Shown here piece by piece: positions 42,491 through 52,700 of a DNA stretch of 64,000 nucleotides. Under the pieces are notes generated by a model. That model worked only from the letters and a program-made list of their open reading frames with translations, was not told where the DNA came from and ran no database searches. The position numbers and the translations under genes are program-made. Within the stretch, counting starts at the first letter, position 1, and each line of letters opens with the position of its first letter. The stretch is from Liopterus haemorrhoidalis (lineage: Eukaryota > Arthropoda > Insecta > Coleoptera > Dytiscidae): NCBI GenBank assembly GCA_963971575.1, contig OZ020613.1, positions 45,622,239-45,686,238 of the forward strand. The letters are read 5' to 3'.

Positions 42491-45400
42491 CTGTAAACAA
42501 ACTTGCATTAATTAATGAGGCAAATATAAATAATTTAAATGCTTTTATTTAAAGTCTTATAGAAACCCTGACAATTGTTATAATGTATGTTTGCAAAAAT
42601 ATTATTATTAATAATTATAATTAACAATTATGTATAGAGAGCGGTCAATCTAAGTGTTAATACATTTAAATCCTATTAAATTAAAAATAATCTTGGTTGG
42701 AAAGTGTTGGAAGTTGTGGAATAGATGACTCAGTCACATAATGGTATTCAGCCTTGGTTCCATAATAGTTTAGTCCCACTATTAAAAAAAAGTATACACG
42801 GAATCGCTACAGTAATAACTACTATTGATTTCATAATTCATCGTAAGTTATCTGCTGAACTCGAAGCTGCTCGTACTGAATATGAAAATAAACTACTTAA
42901 CAATGGACCTAAGGACTTTTACAGTTACATCAATAAAAAACTTGTATCTAAAGTATCAACACCAATACTCAAAGATAATAACAACTCGATATGCAGTGAA
43001 CCAAGTGTAGTCGCCGAAATATTCGCGAAACAATTTTTGTTAGATATAGCACATTGCTCTACAACTACTAAATAATTTCTTGTTCGCAGATGACATGAAA
43101 ATTGTTAAACAAGTCCATAAATGACTGTTTGGACAGGCAAGACGACCTATACAGATGATTCCAATATCTTTCAACTACAAAATAAACTTAGCCTGATAAT
43201 ATGCATTAAAAGATCTCGAAGTTAAACTTAATTCCAAATTACTCTTCAGTAATCATATCGACACCATAACAAATACTGTTGCAAAATGATCTGAATTGTT
43301 GTTCGCGCCTCTTCTAGGGCAATCTTTTATTATTTAAGTGGGGGGGGGTTCTTAGTTTTTACATTATGTTTTTATCAGTAACGATCGAGCGCTCGTACCT
43401 GTAGCGTCTTGTTAAGTAACGATCGAGTGCTCGGACCTATAGCGACTTGCAAAGTAACGATCAAATGCTCGAACCGAGAGCGTCTTGTTAAATATTCGTC
43501 TAGTCAGCTCTACCGGTAACGACCCCACTTCGGTTTCTTCTGCTTTGTTGCAGTTCATAAATGTATGTGACATACATTCGTCTCGTGTTTTAGTGTCCAA
43601 TGTGTGTTTAGGCTGTGTATCCAATCTCTCCATTCCAGACCTGGTGGACCAGAAAACTACAGCAGCTCAAAGGGACCTTTGATACGACCACGCCTCAGCT
43701 ACTAGGTAAGCCAATTAACTTATATTTGTATCGAATCCCATTTACAGCATTCTACAATCGCGTGAGATTGCGCCCAATACAGTCCATTCACTTTATTTCG
43801 CGTTTTGCATCTAGGTCGTGAGTCCCTACTTCACGACGCCGCGGTCTTGCTTCCTAGAGCAGGATCCTGGTCTATGTAATAACAATTGTATACCGCACAT
43901 ATAAACCGAGTTTTATTACTTCTATTCAACGCGCTATTATGCACTAAATTTTAGTTTTTATTTTGAAGAAATCTGATCTTATTTCGTTAATTTAATTTAT
44001 AAACTACAAGTTACTCAAATAGACTTGCATGTTTTAACATTTTTTCGATTGAAAGTCGATGAATTCTGTTTGGCATTTCTCCCAAGCACTACGGATTTAT
44101 TTTTTTGTTGTTGTTGGTAGTATTGACGTAAAAAGTATAATATAAAACACAAAAATTCCTTTACACATTTAATGCTATCGGATATCCAACACATTTTTTA
44201 AACTATCTGTTGTCAAACATTCATTTACGTATAGATACTACTCCAAGAGGATTGGTACTCTTGGAGTAGTATCTATTATTTTTAGAACTCAAAATAAAAC
44301 ACTCGGTAATGTTTCAAAATATTTTAATTTATTAATAAGTATTTCGGCTTATGAGGTCATCATCAGAATACAAAGAGTTTACAAAACTGAACAAATATAT
44401 GCTATCATCTATAAAGCAATTAGGAAAAAAAGGCGATTAGGAAAAACCGAAGGGTTAAAATGGGGCTGAAAGCGAAGAATTACTAAGATCTAATTGTTCA
44501 TTCATTAAATCCATGTTCTTGGAACTGGCTTTCTTCATCTCTAACGCTTCTAAAGCCTCCAACTATAATCCTTTGGGTTGTACATGTAATATTTTGACAT
44601 TACTAAATCTAAACTAAAACTAAAATATGTTTAGCGATATTAGATTTATTACTATTGTTGAGCTCCCAGGCTCTGATGTGTTCTGATATTCTAATGTTAA
44701 AATTGCGTTCAGTCCTATCTATATAAATAAAGTTACAGTTATTACAATCAATTTGATATACTCCACTATGGTCCAACCTATCTCTATGATCAATTTTTTT
44801 ATTAACTAACATATTTCTTAAAGTTAACTTATTGTAAAATGCTGGATGAATGTGACAGTTCCTCAATTGGTTAGCTACTTTAAAGCTAATGGAAGCAATA
44901 AAGGGAATTTTCCTGTATATTTTCTAAGATTTGGGAGAATCATGAAGCCAAAATTTATTTAACAAACTTTTTTTAACTTTCTTCTTTAAGTATATTATGT
45001 ACTGTAGTAGGAGTATAACCGTTGGATTTAGCCAATTTGTAAGATTGTACTAAGTTCTCTATTATAATCGGTTTCAGACAAAGGAATATTTACTAGTCTA
45101 TGTATATAACTGTGTAATGCAGATAATTTTATATTAACCTTTTTTCATTTTAACCCTTCGGTTTTTCCTAATCGCCTTTTTTTCCTAATTGCACTATTGA
45201 TGATAGTATATATTTGTTCAGTTTTGTAAACTCTTTGTATTCTGATGATGGCCTCATAAGTCGAAATACGTATTAATAAATTAAAACATTTTGAAACATT
45301 GCTCAGTGTTTTATTTTGAGTTCTATTTTCAATATGTTTCAACGAGAGCCTACAATTGAAGCTATTAATTTCAATATTTTGTGCTGCTTAATAGCAGCAC

Positions 45401-46994
45401 AGATTTTTAATAATTCTGCTTTAGACCTAGTCTTGCAAACAGAGATTATGCTAACATAATTAAATATAAGCTAACAAAATTAAAGTATATTTACAAATTA
45501 AGAACTATAACCAACTTTTACCCGTCACATTAAATTGTTTTAAATGTACTTAAAGTTTAACGAAGAACTGTGTGTGTTATTTAATGGCACTAAAATCAAA
45601 CACAACCACACCCCACGCTATCTTGGAATTACTTTAGATCGCTCACTGACCTTTAAACAACATATTGAAAAATTAGGTCTAAAACTTAAAACTAGAAATA
45701 ACTTAATTCACAATCTGGCAGTTACGTCATAGGGCTGTGATGCCCATACCCTCAAAACGTCTGCAATTGCCCTGCTCTATTCCACAGTAGAGTACTGCTT
45801 CCCAGTCTGGAAGAACAGTGCTCACACAAGCAAAATTGACGTCCAGCTGCATACAGCATTGCGAACGATCACTGGTGCTATACGTTCCACACCCTCAGAA
45901 TGGTTACTTGTACTGTCGGGCATATGCCCTCCTCCTATTCGAAGAAACAAAGCTGCCGTCACAACCTGGCAAAAATTTGGAAGCAACCACAGACTACCAA
46001 TACACGAAGACCTACTAAATCCTCCAAATCACAGGCATAAAACCCGAAATCCTATTTGGGATGATCCCATCTTTATAACTGTTTATAACGCTAAAGATGA
46101 ATGGTCTAAAGAATAGGATAATTTCTCTCATCCCAACAAAATTTTAATCTCAGATCCTAATGTTCAGCCAAATGGTTACTCGCTACCTCGCACGGATTGA
46201 GTAAAATTAAATGGACTAGTTACCGGCCACGGCAGATGCAATTACATGCTTCATAAATGAGGCTTAGCCGACTCTCTCTCCTGCGACTGTGGCGCGCCTC
46301 TACAGACGATGAAACACATCGTAGAAGAATGTCCTCAACGTAGTTTCCCGGGTGGTCTCTAATCTATAGTACAACTGACCAATGAAGCGATCCAATGGCT
46401 TATAAATTTGAACATAAATATTTAATGTATCAATTAGCATATTTTCTTTGTAACTTGTATGTAATATCTAAGTAATTCAAATGTACCATACGAAAATATA
46501 ATATAATATACTGGCAGCTGATACTTTAAAATAAAATATAGTAATTTAAATTACGCCTGAAGTTTAAAAGTGTAGTAGAAAGTATAATATCAAAAAGACC
46601 TTAATCCTTGTACTACATTGCATGTACTCACTAAATGAAAATTGGTAATACCAGTATTGGAAGCTCATAAGTAATAAAATGATATTAAATTATTAACTAA
46701 CCTGTATCTGGTCCCATTGCTCTCCCTTCATATTCACTGTCATCTTCATATTCAGACTTGATGTCAATCTCTTCCTTGATGATAATATTAGTGTTGTAGT
46801 TATTCTGAAACTGGTCGTCAGTAGTTGATACGCAATATGTCTCCCGAATATCGCGGCTCTCTGAAATATAAATAGTCATATAATCCATTCATAATGCTTT
46901 CTCATCTGTTTAGGACCAATTTTTTGTTAAGTTAAAAAAATTACAGCAACTAAATAAATAGTCGGTGCTAAATAAATATTATTTTCCACACCTA

Positions 46995-47032
<38 letters not shown>

Positions 47033-50020
47033 TTGCACTTTTTTTAAAAATAGTACTCATAAATAACTACAGTGAATTATGGTTTCATAATTCACTATTT
47101 ACGGCCAATCACAAACCTACATATCCATGAATCACTCTCACTGATCCAATCATATTTGACAATGGCAATGGGAGGGGCCAAAACTGAAGTGGTAGCAGGC
47201 AACATGGATGACGCTATCACTTTCAATAAAATTATCAATTTTGAGTCTAATTTATTTGTTTAACACGTTGACTGCCAATTACGAGTTTTCTCATAGTTAG
47301 CGTTCTTGCCCAGGTATTACATTCGCGATTATGGCCATTATTCACTCAGATAATTTGCGCCACTCGTGGGATCAAACGTCATCTTCGTGAATAATGACTG
47401 TCATAATCGCTCATATAATAATATACTATTTATAGAATGTCAGATGAATAATATTTTAGAATTAAACTTATAAGAATCATTTTATTTTTCATAAATTTTA
47501 ATTTATATTATTATTCAGAAACGGAACGTACATACAAAGGCACCTACAGTTGATATTATAGGTGCCTTTCTGTTTACGGTAAGCAATTGACATAATACTG
47601 ACTATATTACATCTGAACGTATACAGAATGTAAATGCGGTCATAAAACGTGGAAACGTGACACCTGGGTTCACTTCGAGCTGTCGCACAAATGATGATGT
47701 TAATTTCATGCAGGGGGGGTTCATAATGGTCACAATGCTTAATCATATTAAGCTTTCGTGCCTGATAATCTTGCGTACTCTGAATTATGCATTGGAAGTA
47801 CTTAGTGGTCGTAACACTTAATCATATCAAGTTTTTGGGCTTGACAGTACCGCATACCCAATGTCATATAAGAGGAGACAGTTTAATGAAACTTGCAGTG
47901 GGATATATCTATCAATTGTCTCTTATTTCTCTCAATTCTCCACTAGCGTTTTAGTCGTACGTATTGAGCCATAATACGTGACTTGACTACCCGAGTCGGT
48001 TAAGAGAGCCGAGTCGGTTGCCGTTGGAAGTATGCATAGCTACAGGGTTTTTTTGATGTTGGATGCGGAAAACCCAGTAGGATGAGTCTGATCAGCAATT
48101 CATTAATAAAACGGCTTCGTTACATCAAACATATCTATTAAAACTTACATTTTCCCAGTTTTTTATAGTGCTCGACATCTAATCACCTTTTTAATTCTTG
48201 AATACAATGATCTTCTATTTTAACATGTTATAATTTCGCACCTGGTACGTCGTCTTCGTTGAAAGTAAAGTTAGTCATTATATTCTGGCAATGTACAAAT
48301 GAGTTATTTGTAAGATTATTTGTAATGTTTGTTAAAAATAATCCGCACCTTTTCGCTACCAATTATGTTTTCAATTCTTATCATACCCGCAGTAAACACT
48401 CAATTGTATGTCCCTCTCATAGCTCTGAACTGTACAGTAAAAGTCCTCATTACATGGCTTTCATTATTGAACTATGTACCAACTGCATTAAAATCTGTAA
48501 CGTCCAGTAGAGCACTTAAATTAAAATTTAGACATTTTTTACTATCTAACTGTTTTTATAGTATACAGAAATATTTACACCAGTGATGGGCGCGTAAGTT
48601 ACATGATGTAAGTTACCTCATTGTTGACACGTAAACAATTGATGTAAAGTAAACACAAAAACTCTTGTAAACAATGTAAACAACGTAAACAATGTAAACA
48701 ATGATTTAGACATGCGCACTTGTTTTGAATTTCAGAACCTCATTATCAATACATTTTTATAAATAATAAAATTTTAATGAAATGATTTTATATGAAAAAG
48801 TAAGTATATAAAATTAGGACAAGCCAATATACATGTTAATAAAAATCGAATTTGCATCATTATACAGGTGTTACATATAAATTAGTAAATAGGAATATGA
48901 AAAATAAAAAACTTTTTTCTTTAAAAATTTCCGTCTAATTTTTTTAATAACAAAATACATTAAATTTCACCTTTTAGAAAATCAGCCTATATTTTTTAAT
49001 AACGAAATGATTCATTGCAAATTTTGCATAACGCCCTATATTTTCTTTAATTTTCTTTTATTAAAACAAAACCTAGTTCTTCAGAACTATTCCTTCGGTT
49101 TCTTCCCACCATTTTTTTAAATAAATTTATTGTTCTGAACTGAATATACTTGTTCATTAACTCTCTATTATTCGTAATAAATAACTAAAACTAACCTCAT
49201 TATTTGACAGTTTACATTGTTGACCAGTTTACCAATTGTTTACATAAGTTTACACGTAAACGTAAACAATTAAAGTTTTAGGTGGTGTAAACGCCCATCA
49301 CTGATTTACACCATAAAGGCTAATATTGAATAATGTAATCTCCTAACTGCACTATTTGTTAAATTTATATGTATTATTTAACTCATGTGGTTTCAATTTA
49401 TATTATATGTGTCATCTTGACTAAAACACAACATGTATGTAATGTGTTATTGGTTGAATAAATTTATTATTATTATTATTATTATTTGACAAAAGCACGC
49501 TGGCGCTAGTGTTGATGACGTCACTTTGGATGTCGTCTCTTGCACATATTGACAACTATAATACTCAGTTTTACGCAATGAACCCAAACTGTAAAATGAT
49601 AGAAATCATCTATACAAAAAATACATGAAGAAGTGTCGACCAGTTCAACAGTTACACCACAAATACACTTTAAATACTCATTCATAATATGGACTGAAAT
49701 TAAAATAGCTCTACTGACCAGTGTTAGTTAAGTCTGCGCTCTCAGAAACTTCTTTTTTGATTCCTGCAATAAAAAGCTCGTAGTCAAATATAGCTTATAT
49801 AAATTAATTGTTAGGAAATAATATCTATAAGAAATATTATTTAAAATGATCACTAAGCAAATATTGCTTAAATTCGTCTGAGTAAATGTGCTCATTACTA
49901 ACCATCCTCCCATTCAGACATGTACACTATTTCAGTCTTCACTTCATGTTCATCAGTTTCTTCATATTCTGTTTTAATATAAATCCCTTTAATAATATCA
50001 CTGTCTTTCGTATCACTCAT
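41193..50020 (-). CDS. C2H2 zinc-finger protein gene C (four exons)
   Basis: Spliced model on the minus strand: 50020-49903, 49763-49719, 46860-46702 and 42490-41193, giving 539 residues. All junctions are phase 1; donors GTTAGT or GTCAGT, acceptors CAG. N-terminal SUMO-consensus motifs: IKTE and VKTE (exon 1), IKKE (exon 2), IKSE (exon 3). The last exon has fourteen intact C2H2 fingers, the largest array here. Introns 2 and 3 (2.9 and 4.2 kb) are filled with LINE, PLE and hAT fragments. All Cys/His ligands are intact and no coding lesion is seen. Expected role: nuclear sequence-specific DNA binder; partners and targets unknown. Gene B is its closest paralogue. Confidence 0.82.
42720..43290 (+). 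mobile_element. LINE fragment with internal deletion
   Basis: The frame 42725-43075 (FHNSLVPLLKK, ENKLLNNGPKDFYSYINKKL, NNSICSEPSVVAEIFAKQF) is the endonuclease-to-RT linker of a Jockey/CR1-like LINE. It is followed directly by NFLFADDMKIV, the catalytic box, so the first two-thirds of the RT were deleted. LKDLEVKLN and NHIDTITNTVAK follow. It lies in intron 3 of gene C, on the opposite strand. Confidence 0.7.
43291..44230. other. Part of gene C intron 3 without a recognised gene
   Basis: A less AT-rich segment with a 9-G run (43341-43349) and three 38-bp repeats. It could be part of an LTR or an unrecognised repeat; no coding motif was found. Confidence 0.5.
43377..43490. repeat. 38-bp tandem repeat, three units
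   Basis: Units start at 43377, 43415 and 43453, each opening AGTAACGATC and containing GCTCG...CC...AGCG.CTTG. Confidence 0.85.
44231..44276. other. Perfect 19-bp hairpin beside a PLE end
   Basis: Stem 44231-44249 pairs exactly with 44258-44276 (ATAGATACTACTCCAAGAG), loop 8 nt. It lies a few bases from the outer end of the PLE at 44283. Confidence 0.85.
44325..44375 (-). ncRNA. Hammerhead-like core, left arm
   Basis: Minus strand CTGATGA (complement of 44360-44366), extra T, short imperfect stem II GAC/GCC, GAAA and a damaged ATACTTAT helix III. Confidence 0.4.
44609..45140 (-). pseudogene. PLE RT-thumb and GIY-YIG endonuclease remnant
   Basis: In order on the minus strand, with stops and frameshifts: NIKLSALHSYIHRLVNIPLS, ANQLRNCHIHPAFYNKL, then GIY motif SGVYQIDCNNC, YIG-equivalent FIYIDRTE (Gly to Asp, a damaged catalytic motif), and RISEHIRAWELNN. 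It would nick target DNA for PLE insertion if intact. Confidence 0.75.
45228..45285 (+). ncRNA. Hammerhead-like core, right arm
   Basis: CTGATGA at 45242-45248, extra T, stem II GGC/GTC, GAA at 45263-45265, and the helix III palindrome ATACGTAT. Stem I starts with four pairs (TATT before the core, AATA after the cleavage site). Confidence 0.55.
45480..46430 (+). mobile_element. LINE 3'-half fragment (Jockey-like), in gene C intron 3
   Basis: Post-RT region only: TPRYLGITLDRSLTFKQHI, after a stop YCFPVWKNSA, LRTITGAIRSTPSEWL, RRNKAAVTTWQKF, PIWDDPIF, then GHGRCNYMLHK and CDCG...KHIVEECP, the terminal Cys/His motif of Jockey-type ORF2. Several stops are present. Confidence 0.8.
46702..46860 (-). 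CDS. Gene C exon 3
   Basis: 159 nt, 53 codons, phase 1-1, between TATTTCAG| and ACAG|GTTAGT. ESRDIRETYC, NNYNTNIIIKEE and the IKSE motif with EYEDDSEYE. Confidence 0.82.
46861..48240 (-). other. Gene C intron 2, part without a recognised gene
   Basis: It includes a (TA)n run (47001-47029), a perfect hairpin GTGAATTATG/CATAATTCAC (47072-47095), a longer imperfect inverted repeat GATTATG..CATTATTCAC / GTGAATAATG...CATAATC (47332-47416), and a hairpin AAAGGCACCTA/TAGGTGCCTTT (47537-47570). The last three may be degenerate MITEs. Confidence 0.5.
48240..49487 (+). mobile_element. LINE 3'-end fragment with (ATT)n tail, interrupted by a hAT MITE
   Basis: The coding tail reads HTRSKHSIVCP, SSELYSKSPHYMAF, YVPTALKSV, the end of a LINE ORF2, across a frameshift. 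The 3'UTR is split by the element at 48581-49303 and ends AATAAATTTATTATTATT (49459-49487). The tail resembles that of the LINE at 34621. Confidence 0.78.
48581..49303. mobile_element. hAT-superfamily MITE, 723 bp, with 8-bp TSD
   Basis: The ends read CAGTGATGGGCG in inverted orientation. They are flanked by a perfect 8-bp duplication ATTTACAC (48573-48580 and 49304-49311), the hAT hallmark. The interior has GTAAACAA-type short repeats (48670-48705) and no transposase frame. Confidence 0.88.
49488..49545 (-). promoter_or_regulatory. Conserved CRE-like block in gene C intron 2
   Basis: The minus strand matches 3888-3935 of gene A in the same gene orientation, including the TGACGTCA palindrome and CACTAGCGCCAG. 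It begins directly at the end of the LINE tail. Confidence 0.4.
49719..49763 (-). CDS. Gene C exon 2 (short form)
   Basis: 45 nt, 15 codons: GIKKEVSESADLTNT. Bounded by TTATTGCAG| and CTG|GTCAGT, phase 1-1. It carries IKKE. Confidence 0.75.
49903..50020 (-). CDS. Gene C exon 1
   Basis: The ATG (50020-50018) opens 39 codons plus one base, starting MSDTKDSDIIKGIYIKTEYE and ending MSEWED before donor G|GTTAGT. IKTE and VKTE motifs. Confidence 0.78.
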
Positions 50021-50165
50021 ATTTATAACTGAAACAAAAAATTTCCAATTGTTTTCTAATTTCTAAATAAACAAAATTATACAGCCAGCTTGCTTTATTA
50101 ATGTCAGTGTATAGCTATCCGTGCGGATTATTGGACGCTGCCTCTAGCGTAAAATCCTGTATCTA
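50021..50165 (-). promoter_or_regulatory. Conserved upstream/5'UTR block of gene C
   Basis: It shares GTCCAATAATCCGCACG, TTAATAAAGCA and the AAATTAGAAAA stretch before the ATG with gene B, in the same order and spacing. Confidence 0.5.
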
Positions 50166-50169
50166 GTTC

Positions 50170-50479
50170 GTGGTAAAATCACTTCAATCCTGGAGAAATA
50201 ACAAAGGTTTTTTCCTATGCTTTGTTTTGTTATTTTCTCTAATTTCAGAGTGAATTTATGTGCTTACAAATATTTATTTTAACTTTTTTTGTGATAGTAT
50301 TTGTCTTTTTTCAATAATAAAGACCTACAAGAAAATATTTGATAAAACATTTAACACTGAGTGATAAATAGTGCTTTTTTATGTTAGACTGTTTTTTTAT
50401 AGGTTAAATGTATTCTTTTGTTTGTATATATAAATTTTAGTGATATTTACGTAACTTAGTTATTTTAAATACCTTTCTA
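50170..50479. repeat. Dispersed repeat family R2, copy 1
   Basis: It aligns with 51047-51334 along about 290 bp (AATAACAAAGG.TTTTTCC, GTGAATTTATGTGCTTA, GATAAATAGTGCTTT, TGATATTTACGTAA). Copy 1 is interrupted at its end by a MITE and copy 2 by a Tc1 element. Confidence 0.75.
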
Positions 50480-50759
50480 TAGTGCGTTCAAAGGTGAGTT
50501 TGCAGTATAGCTCTTATGACAAATGGGAGCGGTGTTGCCAAATGCTGTAAAAGTGTCAAATGTGTCAATTATAATAATATGAAAAACTCGTATGATTTAC
50601 AAAAATCAACTCTTATAAAACTCAAAATATAACTCAACAAAAACAAATGGCCATTTGTAGAATACTGCGTCTTCACAGATCAGCGCGTTTTAGAGCTATG
50701 AGTATGAAATAGAACTACTCCATATGCCCTGTACTGCAAACTTACTTTTGAACGCACTA
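50480..50759. mobile_element. Tc1/mariner-type MITE, 280 bp
   Basis: TIRs TAGTGCGTTCAAA.GT.AGTT (about 30 bp) with TA on both sides (50478-50479, 50760-50761). The second R2 copy has the uninterrupted sequence CTTTCTAATAG at the equivalent place (51318-51326), i.e. the empty site with a single TA. Confidence 0.85.
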
Positions 50760-50838
50760 TAATAGATTAGTCAACTTTTTTACTTGCTCTGTGGATCAGT
50801 CTAAGCTGACGTCACTGGTCCGGTGATTCACGGACTTT

Positions 50839-50876
50839 AGGAATAACAAAGGTAGGAAAATACCTTTGTTATTCCT
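50839..50876. other. Perfect 16-bp hairpin
   Basis: AGGAATAACAAAGGTA, loop GGAAAA, exact complement. The stem sequence is the start of the R2 repeat, so two R2 ends meet head to head here. Confidence 0.8.
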
Positions 50877-51660
50877 TCAGACCAACAATCGATTATAAAC
50901 CAATACTGTTTGCATATGTTGACAGATGACCATCCTATTTCGTGTCAAAAGTTCAGAAGGCGACAGTGGCGCCGTTTCGGTAATTTTAATCGCGAATAGA
51001 TCAGTCGAAGCTGACGTCACTGGCCCGGTGATTCACAGCCAGGAGGAATAACGAAGGTGTTTTCCTATGCTGTATTATCTTATTTTCCCTAATTTTACAG
51101 TGAATTTATGTGCTTATAGATATTTATTTTAAACTTTTTTGTGATACTAATAATCTTTTCAAAATAATAAAGAACTACAAGTGTATAGATTTGATAAAAA
51201 TTGTGGATGATAAATAGTGCTTTATATTAGACTGTTTTTTATAAGTAAAATGTATTCTTTTGTTTGTTTATATAAATTTGAGTGATATTTACGTAATTTT
51301 GTTCTTTTAAATATCTTTCTAATAGTGTACTTTACAGCCTTGGACAAATGCATGGAGCACCCATGCAGTTATAATATAACATCTAAATTTATGTACATTT
51401 TAACTTGTATATATTTGACATAGTGTTTTTAAAGTATCATTGACACATTCTAAAAGACGTACCTCTAACCAGGTAACCCAAAATGTAAACAGAATTATGA
51501 TAAATCTTGAAATACAAATAAATATAGGCTCAGATCTGTTACGTTTTGTTTACATAAAAATAAACAACTAGAGCTTGGATCATTATTAGACATGCGTTTG
51601 AAGTGAACACTGTCTTTTTCATGTTTTATTGAGTTCATGTGAATATTTTTAATTATATTA

Positions 51661-52700
51661 TGGCTAAAAAACGTGAACTCACTGTGGTAGAAAGGAGTCA
51701 AATTGTATTGATCCATTCACAAGGACAGTCGCAGGTGAAAATTACAAAAAAAATGGAGTGTTCAAGAAAAGCCGTGCAAATTACCATCAAAAGGTTCTAA
51801 AAGACTAATACTTATGAAAACAGACCAAAAACCGGAATAAAACGTGCAACCAGTTCCAGAGATGATTGTTTCATAAAGAGAAGTGCTCTTCGTAAACGCT
51901 CAATAGTGGGAGCATAGAGAAGTTAAAGTTTGTTCTAGAACAATTAGAAGACGTCTAGTGGAATCTAATTTGCATGGAAGAAAAGCACGCCGAAAACAAC
52001 TGTTAACCGAGCGACACAAAAAACTTCGCCTTGAGTGGGCCAAAAAAACATTGAAATTGACACCTGATGAATGAGCGAAAATCATTTGATCTGATGAGTT
52101 TAACATAGAAGTAAGCATTGTAATGGTTTAATGTAATTACGAATTTAACAAAAAATAAAATTCTGAAACATTTATTGCACTAACAATATAAAATTTAATT
52201 TACTATAAATTTACGAAATGAAGGTTTATTTTTTTCTTTTGTGGATCAGATTTTTGGACAACCTGTAGCCATCTTTGTAAGACGTAGGCCGGGTGAAGAT
52301 TTTCATCCTGACAGCATCATCCCTATGGTCAAATTTAGTGGTGGTAGCAACATGATCTGGGGGTGCATGTCCGCCAGTGGCTTAGGCGAAATCTTTTTGT
52401 GCGAGGGACGCATCATTCTGCTCGTTATATTACCATGCTTAATGAAGTTTTGGAGCCATCAATATTAAAATTATTTGATGAAGACAATCCAGAATATGTT
52501 TATCATCAAAATAATGCCCCCTGTCACAAAGCCAAAGCAACAAATGAATGGTTTTCCAAAAACAATGTGCCACTTTTTGCATTGCTTAAATTAATGGTCG
52601 ATTCTGATAAACAAGGTGTCTCTTTACAAATGCAAATCAAAAGAAGAATTGCAGAAATTTATTGTGGACGAATGGTTCAATGTACAACCCGATATATATA
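51661..52700 (+). pseudogene. Tc1 transposase, broken, with an intron-like insert
   Basis: The N-terminus MAKKRELTVVERSQIVLIHS is the HTH domain. Later LTERHKKLRLEWAKK and SDEFN (first catalytic Asp; the preceding Trp codon is now TGA), then a GT-AG insert (52111-52249), then FGQPVAIFVRRRPGEDFHP, GGSNMIWGCMSASG, and QNNAPCHKAKATNEWF, where the second catalytic Asp of the usual QDNAPCH is Asn. The NSPDLNPIE region is lost. At least four in-frame stops. DDE transposases cut and paste at TA. Confidence 0.85.
52111..52249 (+). other. Intron-like 139-nt insert in Tc1 transposase
   Basis: It begins GTAAGC and ends with a pyrimidine-rich TTTTTTTCTTTTGTGGATCAG. Removing it joins FNIE to IFGQP in frame (phase 0) exactly where the conserved Tc1 alignment is continuous. 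Tc1 transposases usually lack introns. Confidence 0.6.

Larger units (their letters stand above)
44283..45320. mobile_element. PLE copy (family 2) with inverted terminal arm
   Basis: The minus-strand PLE body (44283-~45143) carries GIY-YIG and RT-thumb remnants. It is fused to an inverted copy of its own 3' end on the plus strand (~45137-45320). The two ends (44283-44475 and 45137-45320) are inverted repeats, each with a hammerhead-like core. This is the same architecture as at 22224-23465. Confidence 0.8.

Noticed and set aside
42491..42500. ATG-like start before the gene C finger exon
   Set aside because: The residues MFT are intronic; the acceptor TTTACAG at 42491-42497 and paralogue comparison place the exon start at 42490.
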